Assembly (NCBI GenBank): GCA_031379885.1
Contig: JANNFN010000028.1
Location: 1 to 10,673 of the forward strand
Length of the DNA: 10,673 nt
Reading direction: 5' to 3'
From: Methylotenera_A sp031379885
GTDB taxonomy: Bacteria; Pseudomonadota; Gammaproteobacteria; Burkholderiales; Methylophilaceae
Under the pieces are notes generated by a model that saw nothing but the letters and a program-made list of their open reading frames with translations, did not search any database and had not been told where the DNA came from. This document shows positions 1-6,991 of this stretch, in pieces; positions within the stretch are counted from its first letter, which is position 1, and the number at the start of each line of letters is the position of its first letter. A program made the position numbers and the translations under genes.

Positions 1-1
1 A

Positions 2-1645
2 TATATTACCGCAAACGCAAATTTTAACCGTTGGTTAGTGCCGCCAGCCGCCTTGGCTGTGCATTTATCTATTGGCATGGCATATGGTTTCAGCGTGTTT
101 TGGAAGCCATTAGGCAATGCACTGATGGGAGCAGATGGTAAGCCACTACTAGCCTGTGCGGCGGGGGCGATTACTTTTGGTGAAAAACTATCTGGCACCA
201 TGCGTGCTTTAACCGCCACCGATTGTAACTGGACGCAGTTTGATTTGGGTTGGATGTACACGCTTTTTTTCGTGCTGCTGGGTTGCTCGGCAGCACTTTG
301 GGGTGGTTGGTTAGAACGCGAAGGGCCGCGCAAAGCGGGCTTGGTTTCCATGCTGTGCTGGTGCGGTGGCTTGTTGATTTCAGCTTACGGCGTTTATGCC
401 CACCAATTATGGTTAATGTGGTTGGGTAGCGGCGTTATTGGTGGTATTGGGCTAGGTTTAGGCTATATTTCACCTGTGTCTACGCTAATCAAATGGTTTC
501 CCGATAGACGCGGCATGGCCACTGGCATGGCGATTATGGGCTTTGGTGGCGGCGCCATGATAGGTTCGCCACTGGCAACAAAACTCATGGCGCATTTTGC
601 AACACCCACCAGCGTAGGCGTTTGGCAAACATTTGTGGTATTGGCGGCAATTTATGCAGTATTTATGCTTTGTGGCGCATTGGGCTATCGTGTGCCACCA
701 GTAGGCTGGAAGCCAGCTAATTGGACGCCTCCAGTGACCGCAAAAAATACCATGATTGCATCAAAACATGTGCATTTAAAAAACGCACATAAAACACCGC
801 AATTTTGGCTGCTGTGGCTGGTGTTGTGCATGAATGTTTCTGCAGGTATTGGCATTATTGGTGCGGCTGCGCCCATGTTACAGGAAACCTTTGGCGGCGC
901 ACTTATTGGTCACGCTGGGGTTGGTTTTGCAGATATTAAAAAAGACGAAGCGATGACAGCTGCCGCTGCGGCGGTGGGCGCCGGCTTTGTAGGCTTAATT
1001 TCACTATTTAATATTTTCGGACGTTTTGCTTGGGCAACATCATCTGACAAACTTGGCCGCAAGCGCACTTACTATATTTTCTTTATTTTAGGTGCAATCA
1101 TGTATTGCACTGCAACTTACGTGGCAGGTTTTAAGTCGCTGGCATTATTTGTGGCATGTTTTTGCGTGATAGCTTCGATGTACGGGGGTGGATTTGCAAC
1201 CATTCCCGCCTACTTGGCCGATATGTTCGGTACACAGTTTGTGGGGGCAATTCACGGGCGCTTACTTACTGCATGGTCTACTGCAGGCATTTTAGGGCCT
1301 GTAGTGGTTAATTATATGCACGATACTCGGCTTGAAAAAGACATTCCATTTGATCAAGTCTACGCACCAATTTTTGTGGTGTTGGCGGGTTTAATGGTAG
1401 TAGGGTTTATTGCAAATATGCTGGTAAAGCCAGTGGCTGATAAATACTTTATGACGGATGCGGAATTAGCAGAAGTGCATAGAATTAGTCACGAAAAGTC
1501 CATACAAAATGAATCCAATACAGTTTTACTGAACAGCGCAGACCAACATCCTTTGTTGGTTAAATTAGCTTGGGCTGCAGTGTTGATTCCAATTAGTTAC
1601 GGCGTTTGGAGCACGATACAAAAGGCATGGGCTTTATTTAGTTAA
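2..1645 (+). CDS. OFA-type major facilitator transporter, 5'-truncated by the window edge
   Basis: Inner-membrane secondary transporter of the major facilitator superfamily, most like the oxalate/formate antiporter (OFA) branch. The frame is open to the first base of the window and already reads NRWLVPPAALAVHLSIGMAY, a conserved first-helix region of this branch, so the GTG at 38 is an internal valine and the true start lies upstream. About 547 residues are visible. Counting from that valine, the loop 2-3 signature is GGWLEREGPRKAG (89-101), with a second copy, GRFAWATSSDKLGRKR (328-343), in loop 8-9. The segment around 382-420 (YGGGFATIPAYLADMFG, then HGRLLTAWSTAG) is typical of OFA carriers. 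After the twelve-helix core comes a hydrophilic stretch (about 470-505) and a final hydrophobic segment (508-534), probably a thirteenth helix. The substrate is unknown; a small carboxylate is plausible only by family. It ends 67 bases before ribH, with a hairpin between. Confidence 0.9.
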   Translation, partial: YITANANFNRWLVPPAALAVHLSIGMAYGFSVFWKPLGNALMGADGKPLLACAAGAITFGEKLSGTMRALTATDCNWTQFDLGWMYTLFFVLLGCSAALWGGWLEREGPRKAGLVSMLCWCGGLLISAYGVYAHQLWLMWLGSGVIGGIGLGLGYISPVSTLIKWFPDRRGMATGMAIMGFGGGAMIGSPLATKLMAHFATPTSVGVWQTFVVLAAIYAVFMLCGALGYRVPPVGWKPANWTPPVTAKNTMIASKHVHLKNAHKTPQFWLLWLVLCMNVSAGIGIIGAAAPMLQETFGGALIGHAGVGFADIKKDEAMTAAAAAVGAGFVGLISLFNIFGRFAWATSSDKLGRKRTYYIFFILGAIMYCTATYVAGFKSLALFVACFCVIASMYGGGFATIPAYLADMFGTQFVGAIHGRLLTAWSTAGILGPVVVNYMHDTRLEKDIPFDQVYAPIFVVLAGLMVVGFIANMLVKPVADKYFMTDAELAEVHRISHEKSIQNESNTVLLNSADQHPLLVKLAWAAVLIPISYGVWSTIQKAWALFS

Positions 1646-1647
1646 AT

Positions 1648-1670
1648 GCTGACAAATTGTGTCAGCTCTT
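1648..1670 (+). terminator. Hairpin after the MFS gene, weak terminator candidate
   Basis: A perfect 7-bp inverted repeat, GCTGACA (1648-1654) and TGTCAGC (1660-1666), with loop AATTG starts two bases after the MFS stop codon. The run that follows (TCTTATC) is only partly T-rich, so termination may be incomplete and ribH may receive read-through. Confidence 0.4.
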
Positions 1671-1702
1671 ATCAGGTAAAATAGCCACTTTTAGCACTTT
1701 AT

Positions 1703-1707
1703 AGAGA
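1703..1707 (+). promoter_or_regulatory. Ribosome binding site supporting the TTG start of ribH
   Basis: AGAGA lies five bases before the TTG at 1713. It is a modest Shine-Dalgarno match, but there is no in-frame ATG near the expected N-terminus, so it helps decide the start. Confidence 0.4.
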
Positions 1708-1712
1708 ATCAA

Positions 1713-2162
1713 TTGAATAAAATAAATATCAATTTAAACGGCGCAGGCAAAAAAATCGGCATTGTGCAATCACGTTTTAATAGCAATATTTGTGACGGCT
1801 TGTTAACTGCTTGTCACGCAGAATTGTTGAAACTAGGCGTCAAAGAAGCGGATATTCGCATTGCTACAGTTCCTGGCGCGTTGGAAACACCGCTTATTTT
1901 ACAACACATGGCATTGAGTGAAAAATACGATGCACTGATAGCATTGGGGGCAATTGTCCGTGGTGAAACCTATCACTTTGAAGTGGTTGCAAACGAGTCT
2001 GCTCGCGGCATTTCGGAGGTTCAGCTTAACACGGGCGTACCAGTGGCGAATGCGGTATTAACTACCGAGGATGATGATCAAGCACTGTCGCGTATGCACA
2101 TTAAAGGCGCAGAAGCGGCACAAGTGGCAATTGAAATGGCTAATTTGGTGCGTGCGCTATGA
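1713..2162 (+). CDS. ribH: 6,7-dimethyl-8-ribityllumazine synthase
   Basis: Cytosolic enzyme of riboflavin synthesis. It condenses 5-amino-6-ribitylaminouracil with 3,4-dihydroxy-2-butanone 4-phosphate to give the lumazine that riboflavin synthase uses. The 149 residues match the usual 150-160 of the family. Family landmarks in order are IGIVQSRFN (16-24) for the substrate pocket, VPGALETPL (53-61), ALGAIVRGETYHFE (76-89) with the conserved catalytic-region histidine at 88, VPVANAVLTTED, and KGAEAA followed by a C-terminal helix. The start is TTG at 1713; translation from it gives the short leader MNKININLNGAG ahead of the conserved strand, and no ATG is available. The stop overlaps the nusB start as ATGA, so translation of the two is probably coupled. 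The ribH-nusB pair is widespread in proteobacteria. Confidence 0.95.
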   Translation: MNKININLNGAGKKIGIVQSRFNSNICDGLLTACHAELLKLGVKEADIRIATVPGALETPLILQHMALSEKYDALIALGAIVRGETYHFEVVANESARGISEVQLNTGVPVANAVLTTEDDDQALSRMHIKGAEAAQVAIEMANLVRAL

Positions 2163-2638
2163 ATGCTTCCGCGAGTGAGACTAAAAGTGAAATTAAGATG
2201 GTTAAAAAACCAAAAACCAGTCAAAACCGTCGTAAGTCACGTGAGCTGGTATTAAAGGCGGTGTATCGTGGCATGATTAATGCTGGTGAGATAAAACAAA
2301 TTATTTTGGATGCACAAGAAGATCCAGAGTACAACAAAGCGGATGAAGCCTATTTTAAGCATTTATTGGAAGGCGTGACCGGCAAAATAAGCGAGTTGGA
2401 TAGTCAAATTTCAACGTTTATCGATAGAAAAATAGAAGAATTGAGCCCTGTGGAACACGCTATTTTGCGTATTTCATCGTTTGAACTCATGTTTGATATG
2501 AGCATTCCATACCGCGTAGCGATTAACGAGGGTGTTGAGTTAGCTAAACTTTATGGCGGAACAGATGGGCATAAATATATTAATGGTGTGCTGGATAAAG
2601 TGGCAGAAACTGCTAGACCGCAAGAGTTTAGGCGATAG
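2159..2638 (+). CDS. nusB: Transcription antitermination factor NusB
   Basis: RNA-binding helical protein that, with NusE (ribosomal protein S10), binds boxA and helps antitermination of rRNA operons. The 159 residues are about 20 more than E. coli NusB because of a polar N-terminal extension. The first core helix begins near RRKSRELVLKAVYRGM (25-40), and the diagnostic C-terminal half follows: VEHAILRISSFEL, then IPYRVAINEGVELAKLYGG, then HKYINGVLDKVAE. The ATG at 2159 overlaps the ribH stop by four bases, which favours it by coupling. A second ATG at 2198 (methionine 14) would drop most of the extension and cannot be ruled out, as neither has a strong Shine-Dalgarno. The gene downstream is a PP2C phosphatase, 65 bases away, with no terminator seen between. 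Confidence 0.95.
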   Translation: MNASASETKSEIKMVKKPKTSQNRRKSRELVLKAVYRGMINAGEIKQIILDAQEDPEYNKADEAYFKHLLEGVTGKISELDSQISTFIDRKIEELSPVEHAILRISSFELMFDMSIPYRVAINEGVELAKLYGGTDGHKYINGVLDKVAETARPQEFRR

Positions 2639-2703
2639 TTGCTTGGTAGACGATCAATAATGTTTGAATTTATTTTGGTTTGCACATTACTGGACTTGAA
2701 ACT

Positions 2704-3525
2704 TTGAATGTAAGCAATGCGATAAAAGTAGTGCGACAAACCAATGTGGGCTTGTTACGGGACCATAATGAAGACGCTGTTGCGAGTGATTTAACGATAG
2801 GCTTGTTGGTGTTGGCTGATGGCATGGGAGGGTATAAGGCAGGTGAAATAGCAAGTGAAATTGCTGTTTTGATGATAGCGGCGGAGATTACTGAGGATAT
2901 ACAGAATAAATCACGCAATATTGACTTAGCATCAGACTTATTACCAGAATCGCAAATGCTGATGAACGCTGTTAGAAAAACCAATGCTGCAATTTATCAG
3001 ATCTCGCAAGATCAACCACAGTGTGCTGGCATGGGCACTACATTAGTGGCGGGTATATTTGCAGAGAATACATTGGCGGTTGGGCATATTGGTGATTCGC
3101 GTGTCTATCGGTTACGAGGTGAAACGCTTACACAACTTACCGAAGATCACTCATTGATACAAGAACAAATTAAAGCAGGTTTGATTACGCAAGAGCAGGC
3201 AAAACTATCTAATAACAAGAATTTGGTGACGCGGGCTTTAGGCATAGACCCTGAAGTTGAGCTTGAGCTAAAAGAGTTTCAGGTGGAGATAGATGATGTT
3301 TACTTGATGTGTTCTGATGGCTTGTCAGATTTGGTTTCTGACCCAGAAATAGCGCAAATACTGCTTGTAGCTAATGGTAATATCTCGGATGCAGCAAATA
3401 AGTTAATTAAAGTAGCAAACGAACATGGTGGAACAGATAATATTTCGGTAATCGTAGCAAAAATAAAAAAAGAGTTTACATCTGATAAAGGCTGGGTTAA
3501 AAACCTGTTTAAAAAAATAAAGTAA
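2704..3525 (+). CDS. PP2C-family (PPM/Stp1-like) Ser/Thr protein phosphatase
   Basis: Metal-dependent phosphatase that removes phosphate from Ser/Thr of proteins; cytosolic, with no signal peptide or membrane segment. The PP2C motifs are complete in order (numbering from 2704): RDHNED with metal ligand D24, LADGMGGYKAGE with D39, GMGTTLVAG (109-117), GHIGDSRVYRLR (127-138), TEDHS, CSDGLSDLV with D205, and GGTDNISVIVAKI with D245. At 273 residues it is slightly longer than the compact bacterial Stp enzymes, with an amphipathic insert around 60-95. The start is uncertain. TTG at 2704 gives MNVSNAIKVVRQTNVG, which fits related N-termini best as I recall them; TTG at 2680 would add eight residues, and there is no ATG. 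It sits 15 bases before an FHA gene, a common partnership in phosphothreonine signalling. No Ser/Thr kinase gene is in the window. Confidence 0.92.
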   Translation: MNVSNAIKVVRQTNVGLLRDHNEDAVASDLTIGLLVLADGMGGYKAGEIASEIAVLMIAAEITEDIQNKSRNIDLASDLLPESQMLMNAVRKTNAAIYQISQDQPQCAGMGTTLVAGIFAENTLAVGHIGDSRVYRLRGETLTQLTEDHSLIQEQIKAGLITQEQAKLSNNKNLVTRALGIDPEVELELKEFQVEIDDVYLMCSDGLSDLVSDPEIAQILLVANGNISDAANKLIKVANEHGGTDNISVIVAKIKKEFTSDKGWVKNLFKKIK

Positions 3526-3530
3526 ATTTT

Positions 3531-3537
3531 AAGGCGG
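3531..3537 (+). promoter_or_regulatory. Shine-Dalgarno of the FHA gene
   Basis: AAGGCGG lies just before the ATG at 3541, with AGG six bases away. This is the clearest ribosome binding site on the plus strand of the window and fixes the start of the FHA gene. Confidence 0.65.
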
Positions 3538-3540
3538 ATT

Positions 3541-4275
3541 ATGGCGACGTTACATTTTTCATTAGACGGGAATTCATTAGGTGAATTTGGATTAGATAAA
3601 GAGCGCACCACAATAGGTAGGCGCCCTGCCAATGATATTCATATTGATAACTTGGCTGTTAGTGGTGATCATGCCATCATTACTACTATTGGCAGTGACT
3701 CGTTTTTGGAAGATCTCAATAGCACCAATGGCACGATGGTGAACAACAAGCCAATTAAAAAACATGTGCTACATCATGGCGATGTGATTGAGTTTGGTAA
3801 GTATCAGCTAAAGTATGTGAATAAAGCACAAGAAAATAAACCAGCTAACAGCTATGGTTTTGAAAACACCGTTGTGATGCGACCTGCAAAATTGAGCGTA
3901 TCTACGCCAGAAGTGAAAGCTGAAGTTGAAGAAACTTCTATAGCGCCAAGTATTGAAAATACATCTGCCGCAACTTCAAGTCCAGAAACAACTAAGGCTA
4001 ATGAGAGTGCTCCAAAATTAGGCTATCTAAGAGTTTTAAGCGGGGATAACTCTGGTCGCGAGCTCTCACTTAATAAAGCAATGACTACGCTTGGTAAGCC
4101 AGGCATACAAGTGGCAGTTATTACCAAACGACCGCATGGTTATTTTATATCGCACGTGGAAGGCGAAAAGCCGTTATTGGTCAATGGACAAAATGCTGGC
4201 GTACAAGCATATGAGCTAAGTGACCAAGATGTAATTGATTTGATAGGCACTAAAATGGAATTTTATCTAGCTTGA
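3541..4275 (+). CDS. FHA-domain protein with a second, degenerate FHA-like half
   Basis: Predicted cytosolic phosphothreonine-binding adaptor of 244 residues. The N-terminal FHA domain (about 3-94) has all the usual binding-loop residues: G26-R27 in TTIGRRPANDI, S41 and H44 in VSGDHA, N60-S-T-N-G64 in LNSTNGT, then HHGDVIEFGKYQL. A polar linker rich in Ser, Thr, Glu and Ala (about 95-158) follows. The C-terminal 85 residues fold-match FHA in spacing (MTTLGKPGIQVAVI, GYFISHVEG, LLVNGQ, LSDQDVIDLIGTKMEF) but lack the Arg and the Ser/His pair that hold phosphate, so this half probably does not bind phosphothreonine. The gene follows the PP2C phosphatase by 15 bases and is surely co-transcribed. 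I infer that it binds a protein dephosphorylated by its neighbour. Its stop codon lies inside a terminator stem. Confidence 0.9.
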   Translation: MATLHFSLDGNSLGEFGLDKERTTIGRRPANDIHIDNLAVSGDHAIITTIGSDSFLEDLNSTNGTMVNNKPIKKHVLHHGDVIEFGKYQLKYVNKAQENKPANSYGFENTVVMRPAKLSVSTPEVKAEVEETSIAPSIENTSAATSSPETTKANESAPKLGYLRVLSGDNSGRELSLNKAMTTLGKPGIQVAVITKRPHGYFISHVEGEKPLLVNGQNAGVQAYELSDQDVIDLIGTKMEFYLA

Positions 4276-4310
4276 GCGATGATATTAATCACTCAAGCTA
4301 GATGTATTTT
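4265..4310 (+). terminator. Rho-independent terminator overlapping the end of the FHA gene
   Basis: A perfect 12-bp inverted repeat, ATCTAGCTTGAG (4265-4276) and CTCAAGCTAGAT (4292-4303), has a 15-base loop in which GAT/ATC can pair further. It is followed by GTATTTT. The left arm contains the TGA stop of the FHA gene. It likely ends the ribH-nusB-PP2C-FHA transcript and separates it from the HD-GYP gene. Confidence 0.7.
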
Positions 4311-4336
4311 AATTAGATTCTCCCATTAAAATTTCA

Positions 4337-5962
4337 ATGCAAACTATAGACATGCTCAATCAGCTTGATCGCCTAAACTCAATAGGCGTAGCACTTTCGG
4401 CCGAACATGATAACAATCGGTTGCTTGAGATCATTTTATTGGGCGCTAAAGAGTTAACCAATGCAGACGGCGGTACGTTATATACAGTGACAGATGACGC
4501 TAAACTCAAGTTTGAGATTATGCGCACTCTTAGTCTTGATATTGCTATGGGTGGTACAACTGGCAAAGAAATCCCATTCCCACCCTTGCCGATTTACCTT
4601 GAAGATGGCGAGCCAAACACCAATATGGTAGCCGCTTACAGCGTAGTTAACACACAAACAGTTAATATCCCTGATGCTTATTTGACAGAAGGTTTTGATT
4701 TCTCTGGCACAAGAAAATTTGATGAAAAAACAGGTTATCGCTCAAAATCATTTTTGACTGTACCGATGACAAATCATGAAAATGAGATTATTGGTGTTTT
4801 ACAATTAATCAATGCAATTGATCCGCTCAGCAACGAGATTATTCCTTTTTCAGAATCACATCAGCGTCTAGTAGAGTCTCTTGCCTCGCAAGCCGCGGTA
4901 GCGCTCACCAATCATAATTTAATTGATGGCCTTAAAAATTTATTCGAGTCTTTCATTAAGTTAATCGCGGATGCGATTGATGAAAAGTCTCCTTACACTG
5001 GTGGCCATTGTCAGCGCGTGCCGGAGCTAACTATGATGCTTGCGGATGCAGCAATTAAAACAGATGTTGGTCCATTAAAAAGCTTTACGATGACCGAAAA
5101 AGAGGTTTACGAACTTAAAATTGCAGCTTGGCTACACGATTGTGGCAAAGTAACGACACCAGAGTATGTAATGGATAAGGCCACTAAATTAGAAACGATT
5201 TTTGATCGTATTCATTTAATAGATCACCGATTTGAACTACTAAAAACGCAACGCGAAAATGCATGTTTACGTAAAGCACTTACTTCCGTCAGAAACGGGA
5301 ATACCGTAAATACTTTGCAACTTGAGCATGAAATTAATGGAATTAAAAGAGAGCTTGAAGACGATAAGAACTTTATTCGCAAAGTGAATATCGGAGGCGA
5401 ATCTATGCAATTAGAGGATTTGCAACGCATTAAAGGTATCGCTAATTATGAGTATTTAAATGATTCCGGGCATACCTCTAAATTTTTAAGCGAAAACGAA
5501 GTGTATAACCTTAATATAGAGCGCGGCACTTTAACACCAGAAGAACGTATGGTGATTAATAATCATATTGTGGTGACTATTAATATGCTGGATGCGTTAA
5601 CTTATCCTAAGGACTTAAGGCGCGTTCCTGAGTATGCAGGTGGGCATCACGAACGCATGGATGGAAAAGGCTACCCTAAGGGCTTAACCCGCGAGCAGAT
5701 GTCAATACCAGCACGCATGATGGGGATTGCTGATATTTTTGAAGCTTTAACCTCTAAAGATAGACCTTATAAAAAAGCGAAAACACTTTCAGAAACACTC
5801 AATATCTTAGGCAAAATGCGGCTGGACAATCATATCGACCCAGATGTTTTTGATTTATTTATCCGAGAAAAAATTTATTTACGTTACGCTGAGAAGTTTT
5901 TGGAGCCTGCTCAAATTGATGTAGTCGATCCTGCTAGCATTCCTGGCTATGCCGTCTCATAA
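4337..5962 (+). CDS. GAF and HD-GYP domain protein, predicted cyclic-di-GMP phosphodiesterase
   Basis: Cytosolic sensor-effector of 541 residues; HD-GYP domains hydrolyse cyclic-di-GMP through a bound metal centre. Residues about 10-195 form a GAF sensor domain (LLEIILLGAKELTNADGGTLY near its start, SFLTVPM and IIGVLQLINA near its end). The HD-GYP region follows: SPYTGGHCQRV with H224, AAWLHDCGK with H267-D268 and K271, H410 in NNHIVVT, GGHHERMDGKGYP (436-447) with H437, H438 and D442, ARMMGIADIFEALTSKDRPYKK (459-480), and a closing acidic helix. Between the HD and GYP parts is an insertion of about 105 residues (about 290-395), partly heptad-like and charged. I recall it in related proteobacterial proteins. 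The ATG at 4337 has no clear Shine-Dalgarno, and ATG at 4352 is an alternative. A terminator upstream implies its own promoter. No GGDEF or EAL gene is nearby. All expected ligands are present, so activity is likely. Confidence 0.92.
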   Translation: MQTIDMLNQLDRLNSIGVALSAEHDNNRLLEIILLGAKELTNADGGTLYTVTDDAKLKFEIMRTLSLDIAMGGTTGKEIPFPPLPIYLEDGEPNTNMVAAYSVVNTQTVNIPDAYLTEGFDFSGTRKFDEKTGYRSKSFLTVPMTNHENEIIGVLQLINAIDPLSNEIIPFSESHQRLVESLASQAAVALTNHNLIDGLKNLFESFIKLIADAIDEKSPYTGGHCQRVPELTMMLADAAIKTDVGPLKSFTMTEKEVYELKIAAWLHDCGKVTTPEYVMDKATKLETIFDRIHLIDHRFELLKTQRENACLRKALTSVRNGNTVNTLQLEHEINGIKRELEDDKNFIRKVNIGGESMQLEDLQRIKGIANYEYLNDSGHTSKFLSENEVYNLNIERGTLTPEERMVINNHIVVTINMLDALTYPKDLRRVPEYAGGHHERMDGKGYPKGLTREQMSIPARMMGIADIFEALTSKDRPYKKAKTLSETLNILGKMRLDNHIDPDVFDLFIREKIYLRYAEKFLEPAQIDVVDPASIPGYAVS

Positions 5963-5966
5963 CGAG

Positions 5967-6239
5967 TTATTTTTTTAAAAATACTTTTGCCACTTTGATG
6001 ATATCGGCAATTTTTTTATCCGTCACTTCATGAAAAAACGCACCATTTGGTATTAAACGAACGTTTGGGCCAACCTTACAAAACCCCATGCATTGTATCT
6101 CTTCCACTTCAATCGAAACATTTTTTGTGTGTAATTGCTGCGTTAAATTAGACAAAAGTTGCTTACTACCGCGTGCAGCGCATGAGGGATTATTGGGGTT
6201 TGCGCGGTAGTTAGTACACACTAATAATTTTTTAGTCAT
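5967..6239 (-). CDS. Thioredoxin-fold [2Fe-2S] ferredoxin-like protein
   Basis: Small 90-residue protein of the thioredoxin-like [2Fe-2S] ferredoxin family. Four cysteines have the family spacing: C8, C20, C50 and C54 (C-x11-C-x29-C-x3-C), seen in LLVCTNYRANPNNPSC and IQCMGFCKVGPN. Such proteins carry one iron-sulfur cluster and may pass electrons or bind a partner; the partner here is unknown. I chose the ATG at 6239 because MTKKLLVCTN matches the family start; the frame stays open for another 30 codons, but those overlap lpxH and look unlike the family. It lies 8 bases after the lpxH stop and is the last gene of the minus-strand series. Its stop is 4 bases from that of the convergent HD-GYP gene, with only an A/T palindrome at the junction. 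Confidence 0.88.
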   Translation of the reverse strand: MTKKLLVCTNYRANPNNPSCAARGSKQLLSNLTQQLHTKNVSIEVEEIQCMGFCKVGPNVRLIPNGAFFHEVTDKKIADIIKVAKVFLKK

Positions 6240-6247
6240 CACTTTTA

Positions 6248-6976
6248 TCACACAAGTACTTGCGTCTGACAGCCGCTTGCACTGAGTTTTAGGTAGCTGC
6301 CTTGTTCGTACCAATCGCCCAATACCCAACGTTCACATGTTTTCCCATCAAGTACGTGGATATGTTTATTTGGGCGGTGTGTGTGTCCGTGGATGAAAAT
6401 GGGCGGATATGCAAATTTGCGTAGTAAATCATCCACAGCGACTGTATTGACATCCATAATCTGCATGGATTTGGTGGTTTTTTCTTGCTCACTTTTAGCG
6501 CGTAATTGCTCAATATAAGCAATTCTATTTGCAAGAGGTTGGCTTAAAAACTGTGTTTTCCAAGTTGAGTTACGCACTTCATTACGAAATTCTTGATAGG
6601 CAATATCGTCCGTACATAGCGCATCGCCGTGGCTTAGCAACACTGGTTTACCATACAGCATGACTAAGCTTGGGTCTGGCAAGATTTTGATGCCAGTCAC
6701 ATTTTCAAAGTCTTCACCCAATAAAAAATCACGATTTCCATGCATTAAAAAAATAGGAACGCCTTTTTTATAAAGACTGTGAAGCGCATATATACTGGGC
6801 TGCAGGGCATCTGTTAAAATTGAATCGTCGCCCGCCCAATACTCGAACAAATCACCTAAAATATACAGCGCTTGCGATTTAGAGGCGATTTTTTCTAAAA
6901 AATCAATGAAGGCCTTGGTAATGTGCGGGCGAGAATCACATAGATGTAAATCAGAAATAAATAGGCAATAATCCAT
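6248..6976 (-). CDS. lpxH: UDP-2,3-diacylglucosamine diphosphatase
   Basis: Peripheral inner-membrane, Mn-dependent hydrolase of lipid A synthesis. It cleaves UDP-2,3-diacylglucosamine to lipid X and UMP. At 242 residues it is almost the length of E. coli LpxH (240). The metallophosphoesterase ligands are all in place: D9 and H11 (FISDLHL), D42 (ILGDLFEYWAGDD), N81 (MHGNRDFLLG), H116 (LLSHGDALCTDD), and H196/H198/H200 (IHGHTHRP). The middle segment NEVRNSTWKTQFL corresponds to the helical cap that holds the acyl chains. ATG at 6976 gives MDYCLFISDLHL, the expected start, although no strong Shine-Dalgarno is visible. It follows ppiB by 15 bases and precedes the ferredoxin by 8. It marks the organism as Gram-negative with lipid A. 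Confidence 0.95.
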   Translation of the reverse strand: MDYCLFISDLHLCDSRPHITKAFIDFLEKIASKSQALYILGDLFEYWAGDDSILTDALQPSIYALHSLYKKGVPIFLMHGNRDFLLGEDFENVTGIKILPDPSLVMLYGKPVLLSHGDALCTDDIAYQEFRNEVRNSTWKTQFLSQPLANRIAYIEQLRAKSEQEKTTKSMQIMDVNTVAVDDLLRKFAYPPIFIHGHTHRPNKHIHVLDGKTCERWVLGDWYEQGSYLKLSASGCQTQVLV

Positions 6977-6991
6977 GCGCTATACAAGCAG

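Noticed and set aside
38..40. GTG as the start of the MFS gene
   Set aside because: The frame is open upstream to the window edge and the residues before it (NRWL) fit the conserved first helix, so this is an internal valine.
1677..1682. TAAAAT as -10 box of a ribH promoter
   Set aside because: No -35-like hexamer lies 16-18 bases upstream; the best matches give spacers of 14 or 22 bases.
2670..2984. Minus-strand open frame of about 100 codons opposite the PP2C gene
   Set aside because: It lies wholly over conserved PP2C motifs, has no recognisable domain, and is explained as an antisense shadow. The similar frames at 685-876, 3300-3632, 4360-4566 and 5224-5430 are rejected for the same reason.
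5968..5983. A/T palindrome TATTTTT-TT-AAAAATA at the convergent gene ends, as a bidirectional terminator
   Set aside because: The stem has no G or C and a two-base loop, and it is coding sequence of the ferredoxin C-terminus; the stability is too low to call.
6240..6329. Thirty-codon N-terminal extension of the ferredoxin
   Set aside because: It would overlap lpxH, and its residues do not resemble the family; MTKKLLVCTN is the normal start.
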